From contig NZ_AP023247.1 of assembly GCF_016756535.1 (NCBI RefSeq), forward strand, positions 5,456,501-5,520,500: DNA of 64,000 nt, given 5' to 3'. Positions 54,101 to 61,678 of this stretch are shown piece by piece. Numbering within the stretch: position 1 is the first letter of the stretch; every line of letters begins with the position of its first letter. Position numbers and translations under genes: made by a program. Under the pieces are notes generated by a model. The model had not been told where the DNA came from. It searched no databases and saw only the letters and a list, made by a program, of their open reading frames with translations. Source of the stretch: Mesorhizobium sp. 131-2-1 (GTDB lineage Bacteria > Pseudomonadota > Alphaproteobacteria > Rhizobiales > Rhizobiaceae).

Positions 54101-54441
54101 ACGACCACCATCAGGACAGATTGCGCAACAGCGGCCAGGCGCCCGACTACGGCCATTTCTTCATGGCGCTCGATCCGCAGCAATTCACGCCGGCGACAGA
54201 CTTCACCCAGCGCGTCGATCGCCTGATCGAGCAGACCAGGAACGGGGAACGCGCCGAAGGCGCCAGCGAGATCCTGATCCCCGGCGAAATGGAATTGCGC
54301 GCCCGCGAGGAGAGCCTGAGGGAAGGTGTGCGGTTGCGCTCCTCGACCTACAGGGCACTCCTCGACTATGGCCGCAAGGCAAAGCTCGAGGCCGAGTTGG
54401 ACGTCGTAGTGGAAAACCAGCTTGCAGAGGGCCATGGCTGA
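48112..54441 (+). CDS. Nonribosomal peptide synthetase: acyl-ligase - PCP - C - A - PCP - malate/L-lactate dehydrogenase (LDH2) fusion
   Basis: A 2109-residue multidomain synthase. (1) About 1-505: acyl-CoA-ligase-like AMP-binding domain (FTSGTS near 164, VMPLFHIHG, YGMTE near 305, Lys492 in PSGKLNR), loading a starter acid. (2) PCP, Ser555 in GGHSLTA. (3) About 630-1075: condensation domain with intact HHIVSDG (761-767). (4) About 1110-1640: adenylation domain (YTSGSTGTPK at 1265-1274, Lys1624). (5) PCP, Ser1691 in GGNSILS. (6) About 1755-2090: complete LDH2/DpkA-family dehydrogenase (MRGQPTHD with His1793, SNHFGAAGHY, NNPLGVGIPAG, GGHKGYGLALVMEVLAG). Start ATG 48112 has GGGG five bases upstream; a TTG precedes it. 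In the A domain the Asp that anchors the alpha-amino group is Ala1309 (SFAFSSS), suggesting an alpha-keto or other non-amino acid, which the fused dehydrogenase could reduce on PCP2. The product is unknown. Confidence 0.9.
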   Translation: MDTIRGQVDRHAGDNSHAVAVEAAGRPPLTYEGLARQIRHVGETLALAGVGPSDRVALVLPQGAEAAVAIVAVAANAACAPLNPALPLYELEQQLTALRAQILIVPHGWGSPLLALATSLNMRTLQLLPEPGSAAGSFSLTGAGGPRRDDRPVAAADDVALLLFTSGTSARPKLVPLTQRNLCVSARNICAAVDLRHTDRCLGVMPLFHIHGVSCLLASLSSGGSYIDMDGFSADRFFNCLRELRPSWYSASPAIHRTVLDQIHLYREDPRQSGLRFIRSASASMPPQLITDTENAFGAPFVEAYGMTEAAPQIASNGLPPFQRKPGSVGKAAGPEIAIMDETGRLLPAGENGEVAIRGANIMHGYDDDPVANQAAFIDGWLRTGDMGHLDADGYLFVTGRLKDMINRGGEKISPRLVEQVLLDHPAIEQAVVFGVPHRVLGETVAAAVVLKPGHEQPTQQMRSFVADRLAGSKVPQRIVVVDELPVDPSGKLNRKHLAQALNLDLRETQPDASRTGRATVRTASERRVAAIFAEVLGIEPSGIHDDFFDMGGHSLTAMQVLARLREIFRVQLPIDCMFERPTIARLAERIGEQMANLVADGSARLELGSGPASEPPATRIPRRQEGTAAPLSSVQQRIYFLDRMGAGGAYNMSASLWLKGTIDERALALALDEIRRRHDILRTTFHMRDGGPVQEVSEFQETGLTAIDLAAHPATARTAEAMRLATEDAAEPFDLAHGPLFRVRLIRLTSDEHILLLTMHHIVSDGWSIGVLHAELKQLYEAFHANRASPLADLPLQYGDFAAWQQRGIEVGELERQTGYWIRRLEGLPAAFTLPANRRRPAIQSYRGGTVEVLIDPQTTDRLKALSRSRDITLFMTLLAAFKTLLFRYNGQEDCVVGAPIANRPRKELEPLIGFFANTLVLRTQLAGDPSFLDLLGRIRSTALDAYAHQDVALERIVERLKIQRDPGRTPLFQVMFAFQNVPELPGTVSPAWPATDHVAGPSFDLAQGLSARPLRIDNAVAKFDLTLYLSEIPEGMRSTWQFNADLYEPAAIERLARHFQTLLEGVSSNPGQKLSELPLLSEAERRQIEIDWNRTEAADLLGQDYVRLFEAQAERTADAAAVLGQDRQFTYRELNERANRFARYFRRRGVARETLTAICLPRSAEMLAVLLGVWKAGGAFLPLDPEHPSERIAFMLRDAGASLLVTETSLLPKFPSALWSAAIDRGGRDRTICIDASEASIAQEDTRNIGIIRAPDALAYVIYTSGSTGTPKGAMITQANVGHYAQAMARALDIRASDIYLHTASFAFSSSIRQFVVPLSCGAAVAVASADELRDPRLLFETVSRRRVSVLDLVPSFSAGCLHALMSLDQSERARLLDNQLRLMLSASEPLPGVLIEKWRRLCKPATKFINMFGQTETTGIVTIHPVPAEGDAAAVVAIGRPIANTQAYVLDASRRLVPVGTRGELHVGGAGIGAGYINHPEETAKGFVPNPFSPNDGGRLHRTGDLARYRPDGTIEILGRADEQVKIRGFRIEPGEIEAAIHTYHEVRECVVGVVEDAGEDDDIGDRKRLVAFVAVDEAHDDEAPALARRLREYLKQRLPEYMLPQRIVTLPYLPRSPNGKIDRLALLAKEPRTPARSNVVTHPSSRVDPRAAAPTDAETILSEVWKKVLRLDEVGLHDNFFDLGGNSILSISVVAEASKAGLHVDLRQLYQHQTITDLARAVAQARHDTGLTVAAAPASSGNGSKILVTIESLRAYGRQALTQAGLGSEGAEIVTEVQLEASMRGQPTHDMVSIPRYAVRIATGKINARPHIRIERETDTFARIDGDNGPGQWVSSVAMDLAIQKASSHGVGIVGVRRSNHFGAAGHYVWQAAKNGLIGLCTTNGPLILAPTGGVTPTFGNNPLGVGIPAGRHFPILLDVAMSVAPRGKIGLSVAEGSPLPPGWILDRSGRPSTDLGDLAAGLGVPIGGHKGYGLALVMEVLAGVLSGAGFGNDHHQDRLRNSGQAPDYGHFFMALDPQQFTPATDFTQRVDRLIEQTRNGERAEGASEILIPGEMELRAREESLREGVRLRSSTYRALLDYGRKAKLEAELDVVVENQLAEGHG

Positions 54442-56131
54442 GCACTCGCACGATCCCGCGCCTGATCTGAATGGTCGCCTGATGGCGTTCGATCGGGCCG
54501 AGCTGGAGCAGACCATCCCGGCGCGTTTCGACAGAGTGTGCCGCAGATATGCCACACAGGTGGCGATTGGCGGCGACCGGCAACAATGGACATACGCCGA
54601 GGTTGAACGGCGCACCAATCAGCTGGCCCGGGCAATCCTCGAGCGCACGCAGCCCGGACGCGGATGCGTCGCCTATCTTGTCGACCATTCGCCGGACATG
54701 GTGATCTGTGCGCTGGCCGTGCTCAAGGCGGCAAAGGCTTTTCTTTGTATCCATCCTGGAATGCCGCTTGCAGCCCAGCGCGATATCCTCAGCGATGCGG
54801 CGCCGGACCTGCTGCTCGCCGATGCGTCCCATGCGATAGCGGCGCGTGACCTCGTCGATGACCACAGGCGGGTTCTCCTGCTCGAGGACATCGACGCGCG
54901 CTACTCCGCGGATGCGCTGCATGTTCCGTTGGGCCCGGACGACCCGGCCGCAATCTTCTACACCTCGGGAAGCACCGGGCGGCCGAAGGGGGTCGTGAAA
55001 AGCCATCGTGCCGTGCTGCATCGGGCCTGGCTTTGTGCCGGATATGACGGGGTGACGTCGACAGACCGGCAGTCGCTTCTGACATATTGCAGTTTCGCCT
55101 CATCGGAGGCGGACGTCTTCGGCGCGCTTCTGAACGGGGCCACGCTGGAACTCTACGATACCGCTTCGCGTGGTCTCGGTGATCTCAAGGCGTGGATTGA
55201 CGAGCGTCGCATCAGCCTGCTGCACCCGCCCGTCATGCTGTTTCGCAAGTATCTGTCGATGCTCGAGGGCTCGGGCCTGCATCCGTCGGTACGGCTTGTG
55301 GCGCTTGCGGGTCAAACGGTCATTGCCTCGGACGTCGAGCAATGGCGCCGTCACTTCGCGACGTCCTGCGCCTTGCGCCATCGCTTCTCATCCACCGAAG
55401 CTGGCCACATCGCCGTGGCATCGGTGGCTCCGGGCGAATTGCTTGCGCCAGGCACGGTACCCGCGCCGCGCCCTGTCGCCGACAAGTTCCTTCTGGTCGT
55501 CGATGAAAGTGGCCAGCCGGTCGAACAGGGAGGCGTGGGCGAGCTCGTCGTGCGCAGCGCTTACCTAGCAGACGGCTATTGGCGGCAGGCGTCGGAAACG
55601 GCGAAGCATTTCGGCACCGACCCCGATTTTCCCGACCAGCGTGTGTTTCACACCGGCGACATCGGGCGCCTGTCGAGCGACGACAGCCTTGAATTCCTCG
55701 GGCGGCGCGACGACCAGGTCAAGATCCGCGGGTATCGCGTCGAAACGCGAGAGATCGAGCAGGCTTTCACGACGCTTCCAACGGTGCATGAGGCCGCGGT
55801 CATCACCGAGCTTCGCCAGGATGCGCACGCCCTTGCTGCCTTCGTCGTGATGAAGCAGGGGGCACTGTTTCAGACCGACGCATTGAGGGCCGGCCTGGGG
55901 TCGATCCTGCCACCGTGGAAAATTCCAGGCCGAATCCGCGCGATCGAGTCGTTGCCTCTGACGCCGACCGGCAAGATAGACAAGCCGCTTCTCCAACAAT
56001 ATTTGCAGGCACGCGGTGGCCCCATCGAAACCAGTCAGGCCGCGCAACCGTCCGACGAGAAACTGGGCGGGCCAGCTGCTAAAATGATCAGGACATGGAA
56101 ACGGCTTTTTGACCGGGGTCGTGTCCGTTGA
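54434..56131 (+). CDS. Free-standing adenylation (AMP-binding) protein
   Basis: A 565-residue NRPS-type A domain without C or PCP. Motifs: FYTSGSTGRPKG (A3), HRFSSTEAGHI (A5), FHTGDIGRL (A7), GRRDDQVKIRGYRVE (A8) and PTGKIDKP with the catalytic Lys (A10). The A4 region reads CSFASSEAD, so the position of the amino-anchoring Asp is Ala, as in the synthetase A domain. ATG 54434 overlaps the synthetase stop by eight bases, with AGAGGG just before; a TTG at 54422 is possible. It probably charges the PCP of the next protein in trans. The last 35 or so residues are a basic tail. Confidence 0.87.
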   Translation: MAEHSHDPAPDLNGRLMAFDRAELEQTIPARFDRVCRRYATQVAIGGDRQQWTYAEVERRTNQLARAILERTQPGRGCVAYLVDHSPDMVICALAVLKAAKAFLCIHPGMPLAAQRDILSDAAPDLLLADASHAIAARDLVDDHRRVLLLEDIDARYSADALHVPLGPDDPAAIFYTSGSTGRPKGVVKSHRAVLHRAWLCAGYDGVTSTDRQSLLTYCSFASSEADVFGALLNGATLELYDTASRGLGDLKAWIDERRISLLHPPVMLFRKYLSMLEGSGLHPSVRLVALAGQTVIASDVEQWRRHFATSCALRHRFSSTEAGHIAVASVAPGELLAPGTVPAPRPVADKFLLVVDESGQPVEQGGVGELVVRSAYLADGYWRQASETAKHFGTDPDFPDQRVFHTGDIGRLSSDDSLEFLGRRDDQVKIRGYRVETREIEQAFTTLPTVHEAAVITELRQDAHALAAFVVMKQGALFQTDALRAGLGSILPPWKIPGRIRAIESLPLTPTGKIDKPLLQQYLQARGGPIETSQAAQPSDEKLGGPAAKMIRTWKRLFDRGRVR

Positions 56132-56294
56132 CATGGCGCGCGACGATCCAGGATCGGCTCGGAATCAAAGCTGAGCTTAGTGGCGTGATGAGCCCTTGTT
56201 GGCCGCACAGGCCGTGCGTTAAAAGCACGCAAGCATTCGATGTAACGCCACGCTTCAGAGATGGCGGAAAATCCATCGGTCCAGGGGTTTGCCG

Positions 56295-57353
56295 ATGAAC
56301 GCACCGAAAACCATCCGGCCTGGCTATTCCATGTCGAGCGACGGGCTCGCGCATGTGATTGCAGGCATCTTTGCTTCGGAACTGCAGATCCCGACTGCGG
56401 ACATCGACGACAATTTCTTCGATCTCGGCGGCGATTCCCTGACCGCCGAAACACTCGTCCTTGCCGTGCAGAGCCGGTTCGGCATCAAGATCCAGACCTC
56501 GGTCCTGCTTGCGGCGCCGACGCCGCGTGAATTTGGCAGGCTGGTCGCGTCCATGATGCCAAACCACAGCGCACGGCAGCTCCTGGTGCCGGTATCCGGC
56601 AGTTCCGGCCATGAGCCGATCGCGATGATCCACGGCATTTCGGGATCGGCGCTGTTCGCCAACCGTTTCGGAAAGCGGCTCAAGGAGAAATACGCGGTAA
56701 CAGCCGTGCGCGGCATGGGACTTGAGCCCGGCGAACAGCCGTATTCCAGCCTGGACGAGATAAGCGCCAGCTATTTTGAAGGCCTGACCTCGGTGGCGGG
56801 CCGACCCCCACACATCATCGGCGGTATCTGCCTTGGCGGCCTGCTGGCGATCGAGGTCGGGCGCCTCACCTATGAAGCGACCGGCGAGCGGCCGGCGCTG
56901 CTGCTCATCGATCCACCGCCGCTCGGCTCGGCCTGGCTGAAGCCGATAGAGGACGACCGCATGACCGCCGGCAGGCGACGCCAGATCACGCGCAAGGTCG
57001 TCTACTGGCGCCTGCTTCGCGACGGCCTGAATGCCGCCGGGCTGGGCCAAACGCGCATCGGACGACACACCCGGCGCAAAGCATTCAAGAGCGCCCTCAT
57101 CCGCGCCGCTGCCGGATTCTCGCCCTCGTCTTACCCTTGCGATATTCTGGTTCTCGCCAGTTCGGAGTGGAGCTCCGCGACGGTGGAGCAATACAAGGGC
57201 TGGGCGTCTGAAAAGACCAGGATAAAGACCGTCGTGGTGCCGGGTACGCACGACAAGTTTCGCGAAGCCAACGTGGAAGCGATCGACGACGAGATCATCG
57301 CGTTCCTCGCTGCCAGAGATGTTTCGGTGGCGTGCGAACCCGCGTCGCCATAG
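56295..57353 (+). CDS. PCP-thioesterase didomain protein with a Cys nucleophile
   Basis: A 352-residue protein. About 10-85: carrier domain with Ser48 in LGGDSLTAE. About 110-345: type I thioesterase, alpha/beta-hydrolase fold. The nucleophile elbow reads GGICLGG, so the usual Ser is Cys179. Asp206 (LLLIDPPP) is 27 residues further, exactly the spacing of the type I TE acid, and His319 (GTHDKF) completes the triad. Start ATG 56295 has AGGGG seven bases upstream. It would release the product, by hydrolysis, cyclisation or strained-ring closure. No C domain feeds its PCP. Confidence 0.88.
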   Translation: MNAPKTIRPGYSMSSDGLAHVIAGIFASELQIPTADIDDNFFDLGGDSLTAETLVLAVQSRFGIKIQTSVLLAAPTPREFGRLVASMMPNHSARQLLVPVSGSSGHEPIAMIHGISGSALFANRFGKRLKEKYAVTAVRGMGLEPGEQPYSSLDEISASYFEGLTSVAGRPPHIIGGICLGGLLAIEVGRLTYEATGERPALLLIDPPPLGSAWLKPIEDDRMTAGRRRQITRKVVYWRLLRDGLNAAGLGQTRIGRHTRRKAFKSALIRAAAGFSPSSYPCDILVLASSEWSSATVEQYKGWASEKTRIKTVVVPGTHDKFREANVEAIDDEIIAFLAARDVSVACEPASP

Positions 57354-57436
57354 CATCGCAATTCCGGACGGAGGCTACGGCGAAGTCGCCGAGCCTAACC
57401 GTTTCACGCTTTTTCGTGTTTGCCTCGTTCGCAAGT

Positions 57437-58117
57437 CTATTGGGCGACTTGGGACACGGCCGACATCAGCTCCTGCGGGCTTGGCGCTCCAAACATATAT
57501 CGCCCGCCCTCAGGAACCTCCGTGAAGCTCCAGCGGACGATGCCCTGCCGGTCCAGGAGGAACTGACCGACCAGTTGTCCGTGCCCCGTCGCCATCATCT
57601 GCTCGTCGGCTTCGGTCAGTTCGTAAGGGTCCCTCTTTTCGAGGAATTCGCCGGCCGCAAAGGGGTCCATCGGACCGGGCAACTCGCCTGGTATGTCGAC
57701 CCGCAAATCCTTTGCCGCTGCCATCGAGACCTTGTACGGCCAGTTCGTCTCATTCTGGGTGAATTCGAGATTGGGCAGCCCAAAAGCACGATGTGAAGCG
57801 CGTTCAGGGTCGGAGGCAGCAACTAGGTTCGGCATCGGGTGGTAGCGGAAATAGAGACGCGCCCGCTCGATCGGCGTGTTGACCACCGTCAGGCTCCCCA
57901 CGCCCTTTTCGCGCAGCTCCGGATCAAGCCGCGCCTGGGCGGCGATATGGCGCCGGCAAAACGCGCAGTGCAGACCTCGAAACAGGCCGACCAGCACCGG
58001 TCTTTGTCCGCGAAAGTCGTCAAGCGCGATCTTGCCTTCCTGGGTGATGGCGTCGAGCACCACGTTCGGCGCACGGTCGCCCGGTTGAAGCGGTACCAAG
58101 TCACTGCGCGCGGACAT
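57437..58117 (-). CDS. Peroxiredoxin-like thioredoxin-fold protein (AhpC/TSA type)
   Basis: A 226-residue thioredoxin-fold protein with a Cys pair in GLHCAFCRRH, where AhpC-type proteins carry the peroxidatic Cys. The N-terminal LQPGDRAPNVVLDAI and later VSMAAAKDLRVDIPG stretches fit peroxiredoxin-like/alkyl hydroperoxide reductase-related proteins. GGAGG lies six bases before ATG 58117. It is convergent with the biosynthetic cluster; whether it protects against its product is unknown. The next minus-strand gene ends 19 bases upstream of it. Confidence 0.8.
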   Translation of the reverse strand: MSARSDLVPLQPGDRAPNVVLDAITQEGKIALDDFRGQRPVLVGLFRGLHCAFCRRHIAAQARLDPELREKGVGSLTVVNTPIERARLYFRYHPMPNLVAASDPERASHRAFGLPNLEFTQNETNWPYKVSMAAAKDLRVDIPGELPGPMDPFAAGEFLEKRDPYELTEADEQMMATGHGQLVGQFLLDRQGIVRWSFTEVPEGGRYMFGAPSPQELMSAVSQVAQ

Positions 58118-58136
58118 TTCCAACCTCCCACCCCGG

Positions 58137-61100
58137 CTAGTCGAGAAAAGGCAGCACCACAAGCCCTTCCGGGTCGAGCCCGTGCTGGGCGCATATACCC
58201 TGCGCCAGGGAAAAGTAGCGTTCAGCCTCGGCCAGATTGTCGAGGTCGAGATTAAGCGTTGCGAGACCATCATAGCACGGAAACAGCAGTTGCGGTTCGC
58301 CCGTTTCGCGGGCAACGTCCAGTGCGTCGTGGAACAAGCCTACCGCCAATTCCGGACGGCCGTTGCACTGGTGGATCTGCCCAAGCACGATCAGCGGCAC
58401 CGGCAGGTGCTCGCGCTGGTCGAGCGCCCGGTCGATCTCGATGGCCTTCTCGGCAGCAGGCACACCCTCCGTCGGACAGCGATCCGTGAAAGTACAGCAA
58501 GCGACCGCCAGATTGGCGAGGAGGCGCGCCTGGAAACCCAAATCACCAATATGGCGCGCCACTTCAAGACCGCGCCGACAGACCTCCATCGCCTTTGCCG
58601 GATCGATGGTCGTGTAAAGCACGCCGAGATTGGTGTAGCCGCGGCAAGCCGTGCCCAGGAGACCGGCGGCTTCGGCCAATTCAATGCTACGCTCAACCTG
58701 GCTAACGGCTTCGCGGTCTCGCCCGAGGCGAGCCAACGCGACAGCCTTGGTATTAAGTGCCTCGGCGGTCACAAGGGTGGCATCACGCCCCACCTCGGAG
58801 ACGTGCTCCGTTGTCAGAGTGCCAACGCAATCCAGCGCCGCGTCTGCCCATTTTGCCGCCAGAGCGTGATCTCCGCTACGGAACGCCTGTCGGCCACGTT
58901 CTTGCCAGAGATGCGCCTGCTCGACCGGGGCATCCGCTCCATCGAGGAGCGCGGCCGCTTCAGCATAGTGGGATTCTGCGTTGTCCCGCTTGCCGACGTC
59001 CCAGAGCAGCCGACCGATCTTGCGCAAAACGCGCGCCGAAGCGACACAATCAGCCGACGCGCGATATGCCTGCAGCACCGTCTCGTAGTGCTGGTGCGCG
59101 ATGTCGCGGCGGCCCAACGGGGCGCTCAAATCGGCGATGCGCTCTGCAATTGCCAGTTTGAGCGGTGTTTGCCCGTTCTCGCCCAACGCAGACAGTGCTC
59201 GCTCGTAGAAACGAAGGGCGTCGTCGTTGGCGTATATCATGCGAGCGCGATCGCCCGCCGCCTGCAGGTAAAGCGCGCCCCTCTCCCGCTCGGCGCTCAG
59301 TGCGAAATGATGACCAAGCATGGTCAAATCCTCGAGCCGTTCCGGCTTGTCGCCGCACAGTTGCTCCAAGGCAGCACCGACCCGCCCGTGGATGTCGGTC
59401 CGGCGTTGCAGGAGCAGGTTCTGGTAGATCACGTCCTGCAGTAATTTTTGCGTAAAGCGGTAGCTCTGCGACGAAACCGAGCCTGATCCGGCTACCTCCT
59501 CGATGATTTCCGCATCGCAAAGCAGCTCGCAGCCGGCCTCCAGGCGGCCGGGGTCGGCGGCCACGGCTTTCAGAAGTGTGGCATCGAAGCGCGGGCCGAT
59601 CACCGCGGCTTCCTGGGCCAACCGGCGCACCTCCTGGGGCAGCCGATCGACGCGGGCAAGCAACATTGCCTGGATAGTAGCGGGAATGCCGGTTGCGACT
59701 TCGCCTGCCACAGTCCGCCATCGCTGGCCCTCGCGCACCAGTACACCGCGATCGATAAGGCCGCGAACGATCTCCTCCACAAAAAGCGGGTTGCCGCCCG
59801 CACGCTCGAGGATCTGGTCGAGAAGCCCTCCTGCCGAGCTTACCCAGCTCTCGCCGAAAAGCGCCACCAGCAATCTGCGTCCGTCATCACTGTTGAGCGG
59901 AGAAAGCCTGAGCGCTGTGTGACTGACCCGACTTGAGTCGAGCTGGTCGTTGTCCGGCGCCGGACGATGCGTGACCAGCAACATCAACCGCGTGCGCTCC
60001 AACCTGTCGATCACGAAACGCAGTGCCTCGAGCGACGCGGCATCAGCCCAGTGCAGGTCTTCGACGACAATCAACAGCGGCGACAACGCAAGCCGCCGTT
60101 CGATGATTGTGCGGACTGCGTAGAGAATTTGCCGGCGCAACTGCTCGGGCTCGACATGCTGCAGGGTGGCATCCGGGTCGCCGAGGCCAAGCACATGGTA
60201 GAGCAAAGGCATCAGCCGCTTAGCCTCCTCGCCCTGCAGGCCGAGATCGGCAAGCAAGCCTGCGAGCTTGCCCCGCATTTCGTCCCCATTGTCGTTTTGC
60301 ATCATCCCGGCAGCGCTGCGCACCACTGCGCCCAGGGCGCCAAATGATTGCTCGCCCAGCGGTGAGCACGTGGCTTGCCGCACGGCGACGTTGCGAAAAC
60401 GATCCTCGTCGCCAACGCGGGCGACGAACTCCTTCACCAGCCGCGATTTCCCGATACCGGCTTCTCCGACGAGGCGGACAAGTTGGGCCGAGCCGCCGCA
60501 CGCCTGGTCAAGACTCGCCAGCATTCTATTGAGCTCGGCACCCCGACCTATGATCGGCGCGCTGAGGCCGAGCGCCTCGAGCCCACGCGCCGCACGCGGC
60601 GCCGCAAGCGGTGCATCCAGTCGATGGACGAGCACACTGCCAGCCTTGCCGCGAAGCACGACGTCTCCCAGCGACTCGTAAGAAAAGGCATGCCGGGTCA
60701 GCCTGTGAGTGAGCTCGCCGACCAGCACCTCACCCGGTGCGGCCAGCGATTGCAGCCGTTGCGCCGTATTCACTGTGTCGCCGGTCACCGAATAGGATTT
60801 GGCGGCGCCGATGCCCAATCCTCCAGTAACGACCGGACCCGTGTTTATGCCGATGTGGAGCAACAGAGGCGAGCCGGAGTGGGAGGTGCGTTCGCCAAGC
60901 CGCGCCGTCCGGGCGATCATGTCGAGAGCGGCGCGAAGCGCACGTTCCGGATCGTCCTCGTGCGCGACTGGCGCACCGAACAAGGCGAGCAGCGCATCGC
61001 CGATGAATTTGTCGACGAAACCACCAAAGTTTCGCACGGCCGCCGTCAATTCCTTGAACAGCTCGTTCTGCAGCGTCTGCATGACCTCGGGGTCGAGCTG

Positions 61101-61436
61101 CTCGCTGAGTGTCGTGAAGCCGCAAAGGTCGGCGAACAGGACCGTTACCGTCCGGCGATCGGCGTCAGAGACGGGATGCAGCCGTTCTTCGCTCTCGATG
61201 TTCGCAAGCGGCGACGGAGGTCGAGAAGGCGGCACAATGGTCCGGCTTGGTGTCGGAGCAGGCCGTTCGACGGCTTTTGCGGGCGCACCGACGCTTGCCC
61301 CACATTTCGGACAGAATTCGAAATCAGGTGCGCAGAGATAGCCGCAACTGGCGCATGGCACGGGCTGGCGCCTGCCACATTTCGGACAGAAAGCGAAACC
61401 GCCCTCAACCTCGAAACCGCAGCCTGAGCAGTCCAT
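58137..61436 (-). CDS. Class III adenylate/guanylate cyclase with zinc ribbons, AAA-type ATPase and TPR domains
   Basis: A 1099-residue signalling protein. Two N-terminal zinc ribbons (Cys3, 6, 17, 20 and Cys28, 31, 42, 45). Cyclase domain about 95-275: metal Asp103 (LFADLCGF), Asp147 (KFIGDALLALFG), and YSVTGDTVNTAQRL. A large ATPase region with Walker A GEAGIGKSRL (Lys330) and LLIVVEDLHWAD follows, as in MalT/AfsR-like STAND proteins. The last 400 residues are TPR-like helices. Start ATG 61436 has TGAGGT nine bases upstream; the open frame further upstream is not supported. Likely cytosolic, coupling a signal sensed by the STAND/TPR part to cyclic nucleotide production. Divergent from the next cyclase gene. 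Confidence 0.87.
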   Translation of the reverse strand: MDCSGCGFEVEGGFAFCPKCGRRQPVPCASCGYLCAPDFEFCPKCGASVGAPAKAVERPAPTPSRTIVPPSRPPSPLANIESEERLHPVSDADRRTVTVLFADLCGFTTLSEQLDPEVMQTLQNELFKELTAAVRNFGGFVDKFIGDALLALFGAPVAHEDDPERALRAALDMIARTARLGERTSHSGSPLLLHIGINTGPVVTGGLGIGAAKSYSVTGDTVNTAQRLQSLAAPGEVLVGELTHRLTRHAFSYESLGDVVLRGKAGSVLVHRLDAPLAAPRAARGLEALGLSAPIIGRGAELNRMLASLDQACGGSAQLVRLVGEAGIGKSRLVKEFVARVGDEDRFRNVAVRQATCSPLGEQSFGALGAVVRSAAGMMQNDNGDEMRGKLAGLLADLGLQGEEAKRLMPLLYHVLGLGDPDATLQHVEPEQLRRQILYAVRTIIERRLALSPLLIVVEDLHWADAASLEALRFVIDRLERTRLMLLVTHRPAPDNDQLDSSRVSHTALRLSPLNSDDGRRLLVALFGESWVSSAGGLLDQILERAGGNPLFVEEIVRGLIDRGVLVREGQRWRTVAGEVATGIPATIQAMLLARVDRLPQEVRRLAQEAAVIGPRFDATLLKAVAADPGRLEAGCELLCDAEIIEEVAGSGSVSSQSYRFTQKLLQDVIYQNLLLQRRTDIHGRVGAALEQLCGDKPERLEDLTMLGHHFALSAERERGALYLQAAGDRARMIYANDDALRFYERALSALGENGQTPLKLAIAERIADLSAPLGRRDIAHQHYETVLQAYRASADCVASARVLRKIGRLLWDVGKRDNAESHYAEAAALLDGADAPVEQAHLWQERGRQAFRSGDHALAAKWADAALDCVGTLTTEHVSEVGRDATLVTAEALNTKAVALARLGRDREAVSQVERSIELAEAAGLLGTACRGYTNLGVLYTTIDPAKAMEVCRRGLEVARHIGDLGFQARLLANLAVACCTFTDRCPTEGVPAAEKAIEIDRALDQREHLPVPLIVLGQIHQCNGRPELAVGLFHDALDVARETGEPQLLFPCYDGLATLNLDLDNLAEAERYFSLAQGICAQHGLDPEGLVVLPFLD

Positions 61437-61678
61437 GGAGCAAGACCTCACTTGCGGCCGCGACGGCGCGATCTCGCAAAGCGCTTCACGGCCACGGTAT
61501 TCACAAGCATGAACCGATAGCCGTCGACCAGCAAGCGGCAGCGCAAATGGGCATCGAGCGATCCGTGTGGGCGCGGTGGCGGAGTGCTGCGGATTCGGGG
61601 GGCTGCGTCGCCGTCGTTGCGAAAGTTGCCTCTTACTCTCCGTCTTTCCTGCTATCCTGGGGATGAGGAGACGGACCC

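Noticed and set aside
53032..54618. A 528-codon minus-strand open frame opposite the LDH2 domain
   Set aside because: Shadow of the synthetase gene; no domain similarity, while the plus strand has clear LDH2 motifs.
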